Of a DNA stretch of 64,000 nt, positions 56,978-64,000 are shown in pieces. The first letter of the stretch is position 1, and the number at the start of each line of letters is the position of its first letter. The DNA comes from an uncultured Cyclobacteriaceae bacterium (GTDB taxonomy: Bacteria > Bacteroidota > Bacteroidia > Cytophagales > Cyclobacteriaceae). The notes below the pieces were generated by a model that had not been told where the DNA came from, searched no databases, and saw nothing but the letters and a program-made list of their open reading frames with translations. Location of the stretch: positions 1 through 64,000 of the forward strand of contig CAKZRQ010000051.1 of the NCBI GenBank assembly GCA_937146645.1. The letters run 5' to 3'. Made by a program: the position numbers and the translations under genes.

Positions 56978-57898
56978 TCATCTTTCAGAGTTATCGTGTT
57001 TCCTTACCTTCAGCCCAGGAACCACTACCAGCTCCTCTTCCTCAATTTCGATTTCGTCTGGGGATCTTAAATCTGGCTGACCTGCATTGATCCATGCGGT
57101 GTACCAAAAGTCAGCGATCATTTTGATGGATTTTTTCATTTGTCTTTCTATCTGGCCATCGAGTGCATTTTCATAGGCATTAGAAAAAGCTTTAGAATAA
57201 ACCCGTACCGTCAGGCCGTTTCGTTCTTCATAGCTGTACTTTTCATCTTCTGCGAATTGTTCAGTTAGTCTTTGTTCCATAATCAAGACTGAGTCAACTT
57301 GGGTATGCGCCTGCCAAACCGCTTCCCAGATAGCTAATTGTGGCTTTTCGATATATTCTGCCTTCCCGACCCAAAGCGCATAATTATGCGCATTAAGCTC
57401 TGGAATTCTACTCTCCCAAAAGCCGTGAATTCCTTCTTGATTGGTGAGTTGTCCATTGTAGTTTCTTGTCGTATGTAAGGGGACATTCATATCTGCCAGA
57501 TAATGGCCAAGATCAGCTGAGAGTCTAAGGATCGCTTCGTGATTCCTTAATTCGAAAGCTTTGGTCAAGCTCAGGAAAGTCTTGTAAGCGGCCCAAGGTC
57601 CGATTCCATGTGCACGAAGTGAATCTTCATGATATTCCTCGATAGCTTGATCCCAATAAAGGGGAAGTGAAAACTTCAGACTATCTGGATAATGATCAAG
57701 GTCGATGAAATGCTTTTCTGCTTCTCCTTTTACTGCATACCTTCTTCGATCCGGATTTACAGCCTTGGTTTTGATGAAATCCTGATTGACTTTATAAAGA
57801 ACCATCATCTCAGGAGGGAGAGAATAAGTCGCGATTTGATTAATCAAGGAGTGCGCATAGAAACCCCAAAAAATGATGCTGATTAAAAAAGTGAGCAT
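56978..57898 (-). CDS. zinc-dependent phospholipase C / S1-P1 nuclease-like protein
   Basis: 306 residues with a short hydrophobic start and WGFYAHSLINQIA, where the N-terminal Trp and His of the mature enzyme could bind zinc. Further metal ligands: ADLGHYLADMNVPLHTTRNY (His/Asp) and EGIHGFWESRIPEL (His, Glu). Those residues belong to the shared fold of Zn-dependent phospholipase C and S1/P1 nuclease. The exact reaction cannot be settled. Exported; 36 nt upstream of the four-helix-bundle gene on the same strand. Confidence 0.78.
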   Translation of the reverse strand: MLTFLISIIFWGFYAHSLINQIATYSLPPEMMVLYKVNQDFIKTKAVNPDRRRYAVKGEAEKHFIDLDHYPDSLKFSLPLYWDQAIEEYHEDSLRAHGIGPWAAYKTFLSLTKAFELRNHEAILRLSADLGHYLADMNVPLHTTRNYNGQLTNQEGIHGFWESRIPELNAHNYALWVGKAEYIEKPQLAIWEAVWQAHTQVDSVLIMEQRLTEQFAEDEKYSYEERNGLTVRVYSKAFSNAYENALDGQIERQMKKSIKMIADFWYTAWINAGQPDLRSPDEIEIEEEELVVVPGLKVRKHDNSER

Positions 57899-58024
57899 AA
57901 AAGCAGTAAAAAATCAACTATAATTTAAGGAATAATGATTAAAACTCCTTGATATTGAGCTGATCTTCGAATCCTAAATGAGGATCTTGGGAGTTGATTT
58001 TCAGAGGAATGTTTGAATTTACTT

Positions 58025-58054
58025 TTGCAGTATGAATTATTTACAATAACTTTG
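58025..58054 (+). promoter_or_regulatory. Bacteroidota-type promoter of rpsT
   Basis: TTG (58025-58027), 19-nt spacer, TAACTTTG (58047-58054), an exact match to the phylum consensus. The leader is about 45 nt. Confidence 0.88.
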
Positions 58055-58104
58055 CACTCCCAATCAGTAAAGGGTAAGAATAGGTAATTCAATTAAAACT
58101 AGAT

Positions 58105-58359
58105 ATGGCAAATCACAAATCAGCTCTAAAGAGAATTCGTGCAAACGAAGCTAAGCGTTTGAGAAACAGATATCAGGCGAAAACTACTCGTACTTTCATC
58201 AAAAGACTTAGAGCTTGCACTGACAAAATCGAAGCTCAGGAGCTTTACAACAAGGTTTCTTCTATGTTGGACAAGCTAGCCAAGAAGAATGTGATCCACA
58301 AAAACAACGCGAACAACAAGAAGTCAAGATTGGCTAAGCTTGTGAACTCGCTTGGATAA
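58105..58359 (+). CDS. rpsT: 30S ribosomal protein S20
   Basis: 84 residues, normal size. MANHKSALKRIRANEAKRLR is the universal start, with VIHKNNANNKKSRLAKLVNS at the end. Binds 16S rRNA early in assembly. Own promoter and terminator. Confidence 0.98.
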   Translation: MANHKSALKRIRANEAKRLRNRYQAKTTRTFIKRLRACTDKIEAQELYNKVSSMLDKLAKKNVIHKNNANNKKSRLAKLVNSLG

Positions 58360-58381
58360 GCCACCTTGACATGAAATAAGG

Positions 58382-58407
58382 AGTCCCGAGAAATCGGGAC
58401 TTTTTTT
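58382..58407 (+). terminator. intrinsic terminator after rpsT
   Basis: Stem AGTCCCGA-GAAA-TCGGGACT followed by seven T, 22 nt after the stop. Confidence 0.93.
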
Positions 58408-58454
58408 ATGCTTTTTATTTCTGTATTTTTAGTTGAATCATTTTTTCTTTTACC

Positions 58455-59150
58455 ATGGATCAATTTTTTTCCATAAAGATTTCTCAGCTGGCCGAGGAGG
58501 ACCGTCCAAGAGAAAAACTCCTTTTCAAAGGTAAGGCAAGCCTCAGTGATGCTGAACTGATTGCCATTTTGATTGGCTCGGGTAGTCAGGAGACCAGTGC
58601 AGTAGATTTGAGTCGATTGATCCTGAATTCGGTGGATCATGATCTATCCAAACTTTCCAGGTTGAGCATTGCCGATTTGAAAAAGTTTAAGGGTATTGGT
58701 GAAGCTAAAGCTATATCCATCGTAGCTGCATTGGAATTAGGTAGAAGGAGGAAAGAATCCGAACCAACGAAAAAACCAAGGATCACAAGCTCGCGAGATA
58801 TCTATGATTTGATGAAAAGAGAACTTTATGATGAGCCAGTCGAATATTTTTACCTCATCCTCCTAAGCCGATCCAATCAAGTGATCAAGAAAGTTCAAAT
58901 CTCTAAAGGCGGGACTGCAGGAACTGTCGTTGACTCAAAGCTTATATTTAAATCAGCTTTGGAACATCTTTCCCAATCCCTGATTCTGGTTCATAATCAC
59001 CCTAGTGGAAACCTTAAGCCTTCTCATCAGGATATCAAACTCACCGAGCGACTGGTACGAGCCGGGAAGGAATTGGATTTGCCCATAATAGATCATGTTA
59101 TTTTTGCTGATGATGGCTATTTTAGCTTCGCAGACGAAGGACTGATCTAA
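58455..59150 (+). CDS. radC: RadC family protein (JAB1/MPN domain)
   Basis: 231 residues. The N-terminal UPF0758 helix-hairpin-helix (LSKLSRLSIADLKKFKGIGE) precedes the JAB/MPN+ motif HNHPSGNLKPSHQD, a zinc-binding triad. Start MDQFFSIKISQLAEEDRPRE is typical. RadC proteins were once linked to repair; their real role is unknown. First gene of the pair with DUF1684. Confidence 0.95.
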   Translation: MDQFFSIKISQLAEEDRPREKLLFKGKASLSDAELIAILIGSGSQETSAVDLSRLILNSVDHDLSKLSRLSIADLKKFKGIGEAKAISIVAALELGRRRKESEPTKKPRITSSRDIYDLMKRELYDEPVEYFYLILLSRSNQVIKKVQISKGGTAGTVVDSKLIFKSALEHLSQSLILVHNHPSGNLKPSHQDIKLTERLVRAGKELDLPIIDHVIFADDGYFSFADEGLI

Positions 59151-59153
59151 TAC

Positions 59154-59771
59154 ATGAAAGCAAGAACCGTTTTGCTCCTCGGGGTACTCATTGTAGTAGC
59201 CGCGGCAGTGACTTATACCTTTACCGGGTCAGAGGATCCGGAAGATTACATCGAGAGAATTGAAGATGAGCGAGAGCGTCAGTTTAAGTTCATTCGGTTT
59301 AACATTGACTCCCCGCTTACGGAGGAGCAAAAGAACAATTTCAAGGAACTCAGTTTCTTCCCCATCGATCCGAAATACAAGGTGACAGCCAGGATGGTAC
59401 CTATCGAAATCAAAAAAGTACGAAATGTAGCCATGACGGATGGGACCACGCAAAGGTATATAGAGCATTCTTACGCTGAGTTTACCATCGATAATATTCC
59501 TTTGCGCCTCTTACTTCTACAGGATGTGAATGAGGCAGATAAGCGTAATTTCTTTGTTGCCTTTGCAGACGATACCAGTACGGTGGAAACCTATGGAGGT
59601 GGGCGATATATCAATGCGCGCCAAACCGGAAAGAATAGCATCACCATCGATTTTAACTTGGCGTATAACCCTTATTGCGCCTACAATCCTGACTTTGCCT
59701 GCCCCATTCCGCCTCGGGAGAACCTCATGAACATTGCGATTTACGCAGGCGAGAAAAATTATGAGGAATAA
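59154..59771 (+). CDS. DUF1684 domain protein with membrane anchor
   Basis: 205 residues. One N-terminal hydrophobic segment (TVLLLGVLIVVAAAVTYTF), then LSFFPIDPKYKVTARMVP and the DUF1684 hallmark YGGGRYINARQ ... IDFNLAYNPYCAYNPDFACP then IPPRENLMNIAIYAGEK. The conserved Cys pair may bind metal. Function unknown. 3 nt after radC, so co-transcribed. Confidence 0.9.
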   Translation: MKARTVLLLGVLIVVAAAVTYTFTGSEDPEDYIERIEDERERQFKFIRFNIDSPLTEEQKNNFKELSFFPIDPKYKVTARMVPIEIKKVRNVAMTDGTTQRYIEHSYAEFTIDNIPLRLLLLQDVNEADKRNFFVAFADDTSTVETYGGGRYINARQTGKNSITIDFNLAYNPYCAYNPDFACPIPPRENLMNIAIYAGEKNYEE

Positions 59772-59793
59772 GCTCAAAGCAGCCCAATTCCCT

Positions 59794-59801
59794 TAAATTT
59801 G
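59794..59801 (+). promoter_or_regulatory. possible -7 box of pheT
   Basis: TAAATTTG fits TAnnTTTG; a -33 TTG is not seen at the right distance. The leader contains a hairpin TTTGGC-TTCC-GCCAAA (59815-59830), 36 nt before the start codon. Confidence 0.35.
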
Positions 59802-59865
59802 TCCCTTATTTCTTTTTGGCTTCCGCCAAAGCAAATCTGTCTACTGAAGACATAAGAAATTCATT

Positions 59866-62280
59866 ATGAAAATTTCGATTAATCGATTAAAAAAATATAT
59901 TCCGCTGGAGCAGGAACCTGAAGTGATCGGAGATATGCTCACGCAATCAGGCCTTGAAGTTGAAGGGCTGGAAAAATTTGAGTCCATCAAAGGGAGCTTG
60001 GAAGGAGTAGTCATTGGGGAGGTTTTGACTTGTGTGAAGCATCCGGATGCAGATAAGCTAAGTTTGACCACTGTTGACATAGGAGAGGAGAACCCTTCTC
60101 AGATCGTGTGTGGAGCGCCAAATGTCGCTGCTGGTCAAAAGGTTCTGGTAGCCACGGTGGGTACCATGCTTTATCCGAAAGATTCTGAAGGCTTTAAGAT
60201 CAAAAAGGCCAAGATTCGTGGACAGGAATCCTTCGGGATGATCTGTGCCGAGGATGAGTTAGGTCTGGGAAATAGCCATGATGGCATTATGGTTTTAGAT
60301 ACCGATCTTCCGAATGGTACTCCGGCTTCGGAATTCATTGATGTTGGAAGTGATGATATTCTCGAGATTGGGTTGACTCCAAACCGAGCTGATGCTGCTT
60401 CACATTTGGGAGTGGCCAGAGATTTGAAAGCTCTGTTGGGTAAAGATTTGGATATTGATTCCGAACCAGAATTGACGATTGAGGCGGATGGTCCAGCTAT
60501 TTCGGTGGAGGTTGAAGATGCTAAGGATTGCCCAAGGTATACAGGAGTTGTGGTGACGGATTTGAAAATTGCCCCATCTCCAACCTGGTTACAAAACTTC
60601 TTGCGAAGCCTGGATTTAGAGCCTATCAATAACGTGGTGGATATCACCAATTTCATCCTTCATGATTTGGGACAGCCACTGCATGCATTTGATGCGGATA
60701 AGATTGCCGAAGGCAAAGTGATTGTTGGTAGGATGCCAAAGGGAAGTAAGTTCGTTACCCTTGATGAAAAAGAACGCGAGCTTTCAGGTGAAGAGTTAAT
60801 GATTCAGGATGCCAAGGGTGGAATTTGTATCGCTGGAATTTTCGGTGGAATCCATTCGGGAGTTTCTGATTCTACTACTTCGATATTTCTCGAATCAGCT
60901 TATTTCTCACCTGATATCACTCGAAAAGGAGCCCAATTCCATGGTTTGAAGACTGATGCATCTTTCCGATTCGAGAGAGGTACTGATCCAAATATGCCGG
61001 TTTATGCGTTGAAGATGGCGGTTAAGCTACTTCAGGAACTAGCTGGTGGAAAGGTCTCAAGCGAAATCATTGATGTTTATCCTGAACCTGTGGAGGATTT
61101 TGTGATCGATGTAGATTATGGAAGAATCAATAGACTGATTGGTAAAAAAATCGATCCTGCTGAGGTGAAATCAATTTTGGAAGGATTGGAAATAGCCGTC
61201 AAGGATGAGACAGAAACCGGATTCACCGCTGTGGTAAAACCCTATCGTGTGGATGTAATCCGTGAGGCTGATATCATCGAAGAGATTTTGCGAATCCATG
61301 GATTCAGTCAGGTGCACCTTACTGAGAATTTGGATACTGATTATTTGGCGGAGCATCCTGTAAAGGATACCGATAAACTTCAGTTCAGATTAAGCGAATT
61401 CCTCGCGAGCCGTGGATTTTCGGAGATAATTACGAATAGTCTTACAAGCTCTGACTATGCCGAGAAAGCTGATTTTCTTGATCCAGACATCAATGTTGAA
61501 ATCTATAATAAGCTAAGTGAGGATCTCGATGTGATGCGACAAACGCTGCTTTTCACCGGTTTGGAAGTGCTTGCGCATAACATCAATCGAAGACAAAGCA
61601 ATCTTAAGTTCTTTGAATTCGGTAACACGTATAGAAAAGATGAAAAGGGTTATTCTGAGTCTCCAAGGCTTTCAATATTCTTGAGCGGTAGTAAATCTGA
61701 AGAAAGCTGGCTGGGAGAATCTAAGCCCTTCGCTTTCACGGATATGTATTCAGTGGTTTCTGACGCACTCGGAAAATTGGGTGTTGCCCCATCCTCTGTG
61801 GATGTGGTAGAATCTTCTCCATTTGATTATGGATTGGTTTTGAAGCAAGGTCAGCAAGAGCTGGGAAGATTTGGTTTGCTTGATAGCCAAAGCTTGAAAC
61901 TCGCAGGTGTTAGACAAGATGTCTGGTATGCTGAGCTTGACTGGAAACTGATAGCTAAGAGATCTCAAGGCTTGAAGAAGTATCAGGCTATTTCAAAATT
62001 CCCTGAAGTTCGTCGGGATTTGTCACTTGTGATCGACAAGACAGTTTCCTATCAGGAAGTAGAGGCTATCGCCAAAAAATCTGGCGGACGACTGCTGAAA
62101 AGGATCAATGTCTTTGATGTCTATCAAGGCGAAAAGATTGCTGAAGACAAAAAAGCTTATGCTTTGAGCTTCTATCTTCAGGATCAGGAAAATACTTTGA
62201 CCGATAAGGTTATTGATAAAACTATGAGTAAATTAATCTCAGTATTTGAGAAAGAAACAGGAGCTCTTATCCGAACCTGA
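59866..62280 (+). CDS. pheT: phenylalanyl-tRNA synthetase beta subunit
   Basis: 804 residues. Domains in order: B1 tRNA-binding EMAP-like domain (about 40-150), B3/B4 editing domain (about 210-380: EINNVVDITNF-type motif NNVVDITNFILHDLGQPLHA), B5 (about 400-475), catalytic-like core (about 480-690), and the C-terminal FDX-ACB domain (KFPEVRRDLSLVIDKTVSYQ). It charges tRNA-Phe as a tetramer with PheS, which is not in this window. It is closely followed by the coiled-coil and zapA genes. Confidence 0.98.
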   Translation: MKISINRLKKYIPLEQEPEVIGDMLTQSGLEVEGLEKFESIKGSLEGVVIGEVLTCVKHPDADKLSLTTVDIGEENPSQIVCGAPNVAAGQKVLVATVGTMLYPKDSEGFKIKKAKIRGQESFGMICAEDELGLGNSHDGIMVLDTDLPNGTPASEFIDVGSDDILEIGLTPNRADAASHLGVARDLKALLGKDLDIDSEPELTIEADGPAISVEVEDAKDCPRYTGVVVTDLKIAPSPTWLQNFLRSLDLEPINNVVDITNFILHDLGQPLHAFDADKIAEGKVIVGRMPKGSKFVTLDEKERELSGEELMIQDAKGGICIAGIFGGIHSGVSDSTTSIFLESAYFSPDITRKGAQFHGLKTDASFRFERGTDPNMPVYALKMAVKLLQELAGGKVSSEIIDVYPEPVEDFVIDVDYGRINRLIGKKIDPAEVKSILEGLEIAVKDETETGFTAVVKPYRVDVIREADIIEEILRIHGFSQVHLTENLDTDYLAEHPVKDTDKLQFRLSEFLASRGFSEIITNSLTSSDYAEKADFLDPDINVEIYNKLSEDLDVMRQTLLFTGLEVLAHNINRRQSNLKFFEFGNTYRKDEKGYSESPRLSIFLSGSKSEESWLGESKPFAFTDMYSVVSDALGKLGVAPSSVDVVESSPFDYGLVLKQGQQELGRFGLLDSQSLKLAGVRQDVWYAELDWKLIAKRSQGLKKYQAISKFPEVRRDLSLVIDKTVSYQEVEAIAKKSGGRLLKRINVFDVYQGEKIAEDKKAYALSFYLQDQENTLTDKVIDKTMSKLISVFEKETGALIRT

Positions 62281-62281
62281 T

Positions 62282-62566
62282 ATGATACACGATGAACTGC
62301 AAAAGCTTGAAAAGCTAGCTTCCAAAGTCCAGGCTAAGGTGGCCGAACTGAAATCCCAAAATGAGCAACTTCTCAAGAAAAATTCGGATTTAGAGGGTGA
62401 ATTGAAAGCCAAAGAGCAGGAAATCGAGCACTTTAAAAATAAGATTAAAATTAGTAACATTGTGGATAACCGTAGGATGAACCCTGAGGATTCCACGGAA
62501 ATGAAAGACTTAATCGATAATTATATAAAGGAGATTGATCAGCTGATCACTCACTTGTCAGAGTAA
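62282..62566 (+). CDS. small coiled-coil protein upstream of zapA
   Basis: 94 residues from ATG 62282, 1 nt after the pheT stop; the longer reading into pheT is rejected. Continuous heptads from LQKLEKLASKVQAKVAELKS to EGELKAKEQEIEHFKNKIKI, then a small tail. It lies 1 nt before zapA. By position and shape it may be a ZapB-like partner of ZapA at the division ring, but there is no sequence signature to prove it. Confidence 0.8.
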   Translation: MIHDELQKLEKLASKVQAKVAELKSQNEQLLKKNSDLEGELKAKEQEIEHFKNKIKISNIVDNRRMNPEDSTEMKDLIDNYIKEIDQLITHLSE

Positions 62567-62567
62567 G

Positions 62568-62852
62568 ATGGAGACACTTTCCATACGTTTGAAAATTGGC
62601 ACCAGAGAGTATCCCATGAGTGTAACCATGGAAGATGAGGCCAAAATTCGTCTCGCTGGCAAATTAATCAACGAAAAACTAAAGAAGTATAAGGAGGAGT
62701 ACGGGTTGGACGATAGCCAGGATTTGCTGGCAATGGTTGCATTTGATTGCATGGTAGAATCCCTGGAATCAAATGAAGTAAACGCTGAGGATAGCGCTAA
62801 AATTAAAGAAAGCCTCACCCAAATCAATACGCTCCTTACGGATTCTCTATAG
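62568..62852 (+). CDS. zapA: cell division protein ZapA
   Basis: 94 residues, the usual size. SIRLKIGTREYPMSVTMEDE then AKIRLAGKLINEKLKKYKEE and DLLAMVAFDCMVESLES follow the ZapA pattern: an N-terminal beta domain and a long dimerising helix. Bundles FtsZ filaments. It stands between the coiled-coil gene and rny. Confidence 0.88.
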   Translation: METLSIRLKIGTREYPMSVTMEDEAKIRLAGKLINEKLKKYKEEYGLDDSQDLLAMVAFDCMVESLESNEVNAEDSAKIKESLTQINTLLTDSL

Positions 62853-62912
62853 TTCCCTTTCATTTTCTGGATAGCAGGTAAATCCACGGGATTATTCATA
62901 CCAAAATAACCC

Positions 62913-64000
62913 ATGGGAGATACACTTTATATAATAATAGCTGCCGTAGTCGGAGTGCTAGGCGGGTTTGGTTTTGCCTCAGTTCTGATTAAAGGCAAAA
63001 ACAAGAAGATGGAGGCTATCGCCAAAGAAAAGGCAGATGCCCTGATTCGAGAAGCAGAAATCAATGCTGAGTCCATAAAAAAGGATAGAATTTTCCAAGC
63101 GAAGGAAAAGTACCTTAAGCTGAAATCGGAGTTTGATGAGGAGATGTCAAAGAAGAAAAACATCATACTCACCAATGAAAACAAGATCAAGCAAAGGGAG
63201 CAGCATACCAGTAAAGAGCTTGAAAAAGTAAAGCGAAAACAAGCTGAGTTAGACAGCTCAAAAGAAAACCTACAGGCCCAGCTGCAGGCTGTTCAGGTGA
63301 AGAAAGAGGAGCTGGAGAAAGTAACCAATCGAAGAATTGCTGACTTAGAAAAAGTTGCCGGATTGACTCGCGAGGAGGCTCGAGAGGAGCTCGTAACCAT
63401 GCTTACCGAGGAGGCACAATCGAAGGCATCTTCACAGATCAAGGATATCGTCGACGAAGCGAAATCCACTGCCACAAAGGAAGCCAAGAAGATCGTTTTA
63501 AATACTATTCAGAGAACGGCAACCGAGCATGCGATCGAGAATTGCGTGTCCGTTTTCAATATTGAAAGTGACGACATTAAAGGGAAAGTAATTGGTCGGG
63601 AAGGTCGAAATATTCGTGCTCTTGAAGCAGCCACTGGTGTTGAGATCGTGGTCGATGATACACCAGAAGCCATTATCATTTCAGGTTTTGATCCCGTAAG
63701 GAGAGAGGTCGCGAGGCTTTCCCTTCACAGATTGGTTCAGGACGGAAGAATACATCCAGCCAGGATTGAGGAGGTAGTAGCGAAGACTAAGAAGAATATC
63801 AATGAGGAAATTATGGAAATCGGTGAAAGGACCTGTATCGATTTAGGTATTCATGGATTACATATCGAGTTGGTGAAGATGGTGGGAAGGATGAGATTCC
63901 GGTCTTCTTATGGCCAGAATCTGCTTCAGCACTCCAGAGAAGTTGCTAACCTCTCTGCAACTATGGCGGCAGAGATGGGGCTTAACGCAAAGCTCGCGAA
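62913..64000 (+). CDS. rny: ribonuclease Y, 3' end outside window
   Basis: ATG 62913; 362 complete codons lie in the window. The N-terminal membrane anchor is YIIIAAVVGVLGGFGFASVL. A charged coiled coil follows to about residue 200, then the KH domain with KGKVIGREGRNIRALEAATG, and the beginning of the HD domain (LLQHSREVANLSATMAAEMG). The membrane-bound endonuclease starts mRNA decay. Cut by the window end inside the HD domain. Confidence 0.97.
   Translation, partial: MGDTLYIIIAAVVGVLGGFGFASVLIKGKNKKMEAIAKEKADALIREAEINAESIKKDRIFQAKEKYLKLKSEFDEEMSKKKNIILTNENKIKQREQHTSKELEKVKRKQAELDSSKENLQAQLQAVQVKKEELEKVTNRRIADLEKVAGLTREEAREELVTMLTEEAQSKASSQIKDIVDEAKSTATKEAKKIVLNTIQRTATEHAIENCVSVFNIESDDIKGKVIGREGRNIRALEAATGVEIVVDDTPEAIIISGFDPVRREVARLSLHRLVQDGRIHPARIEEVVAKTKKNINEEIMEIGERTCIDLGIHGLHIELVKMVGRMRFRSSYGQNLLQHSREVANLSATMAAEMGLNAKLA

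Noticed and set aside
62246..62281. Longer start of the coiled-coil gene inside pheT
   Set aside because: It would overlap the pheT C terminus by 35 nt; ATG 62282 gives a normal 1-nt spacing and the heptads begin there.

Overview
The window comes from a Bacteroidota chromosome, most likely order Cytophagales and near Cyclobacteriaceae (Algoriphagus-like). The evidence is: a gliding-motility-associated (type IX secretion) C-terminal domain, several Bacteroidota-restricted families (DUF5687, DUF4221, DUF3078, DUF2795-like), a tmRNA tag ending in NYAMAA, promoters of the TTG-N19/20-TAnnTTTG type, and weak Shine-Dalgarno sites with several GTG/TTG starts. The placement is inferred from gene content; no database was searched.

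Layout. 1-3.4 kb: two large secreted proteins on the minus strand, a collagen-like Gly-X-Y protein cut by the window start and a DUF11 protein with a CHU_C sorting domain. 3.9-7.9 kb: nitroreductase, an ABC exporter pair, a cadherin-like lipoprotein. 8.0-13.2 kb: a tightly packed operon (EthD, DUF1214, sulfotransferase, SDR) with a divergent 3-beta-HSD-like gene, probably a small-molecule or lipid modification cluster. 13.5-21.0 kb: acyltransferase, ankyrin proteins, a membrane-anchored AraC/TPR regulator with a 20-bp-period repeat in front of it, a flavin monooxygenase, a possibly 5'-damaged GT61 glycosyltransferase and a serine hydrolase. 21.2-21.6 kb: tmRNA. 21.9-23.6 kb: dnaX, split by an A10 tract that looks like a programmed -1 frameshift giving gamma and tau. 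23.6-31.1 kb: envelope and peptidase genes plus a decayed toxin-antitoxin locus. 31.2-33.9 kb: rplM-rpsI-rpsB-tsf. 34.0-46.2 kb: RluA-type synthase, PhoR/PhoB-like pair, DUF3108 protein, recA, an FtsX-type permease, queA, ispD, a LiaF-like protein with a LytS/LytTR pair, a DUF2795-like protein and a DUF349 protein.

46.3-54.8 kb is the most unusual stretch. ettA and a metallophosphoesterase gene were evidently once convergent neighbours. Their roughly 455-bp junction is now present twice, about 5.47 kb apart. Between the copies lies an AT-rich island with a membrane TPR/GT-C-like protein, a GT2 glycosyltransferase, a methyltransferase and gene debris. Each copy has one intact gene end and one orphaned fragment.

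55-64 kb returns to housekeeping: aminotransferase, four-helix-bundle protein, Zn-dependent phospholipase C-like protein, rpsT, radC, a DUF1684 protein, pheT, a small coiled-coil gene, zapA and the 5' part of rny (cut by the window end). No rRNA, tRNA, CRISPR array, intact transposase or phage gene was seen.
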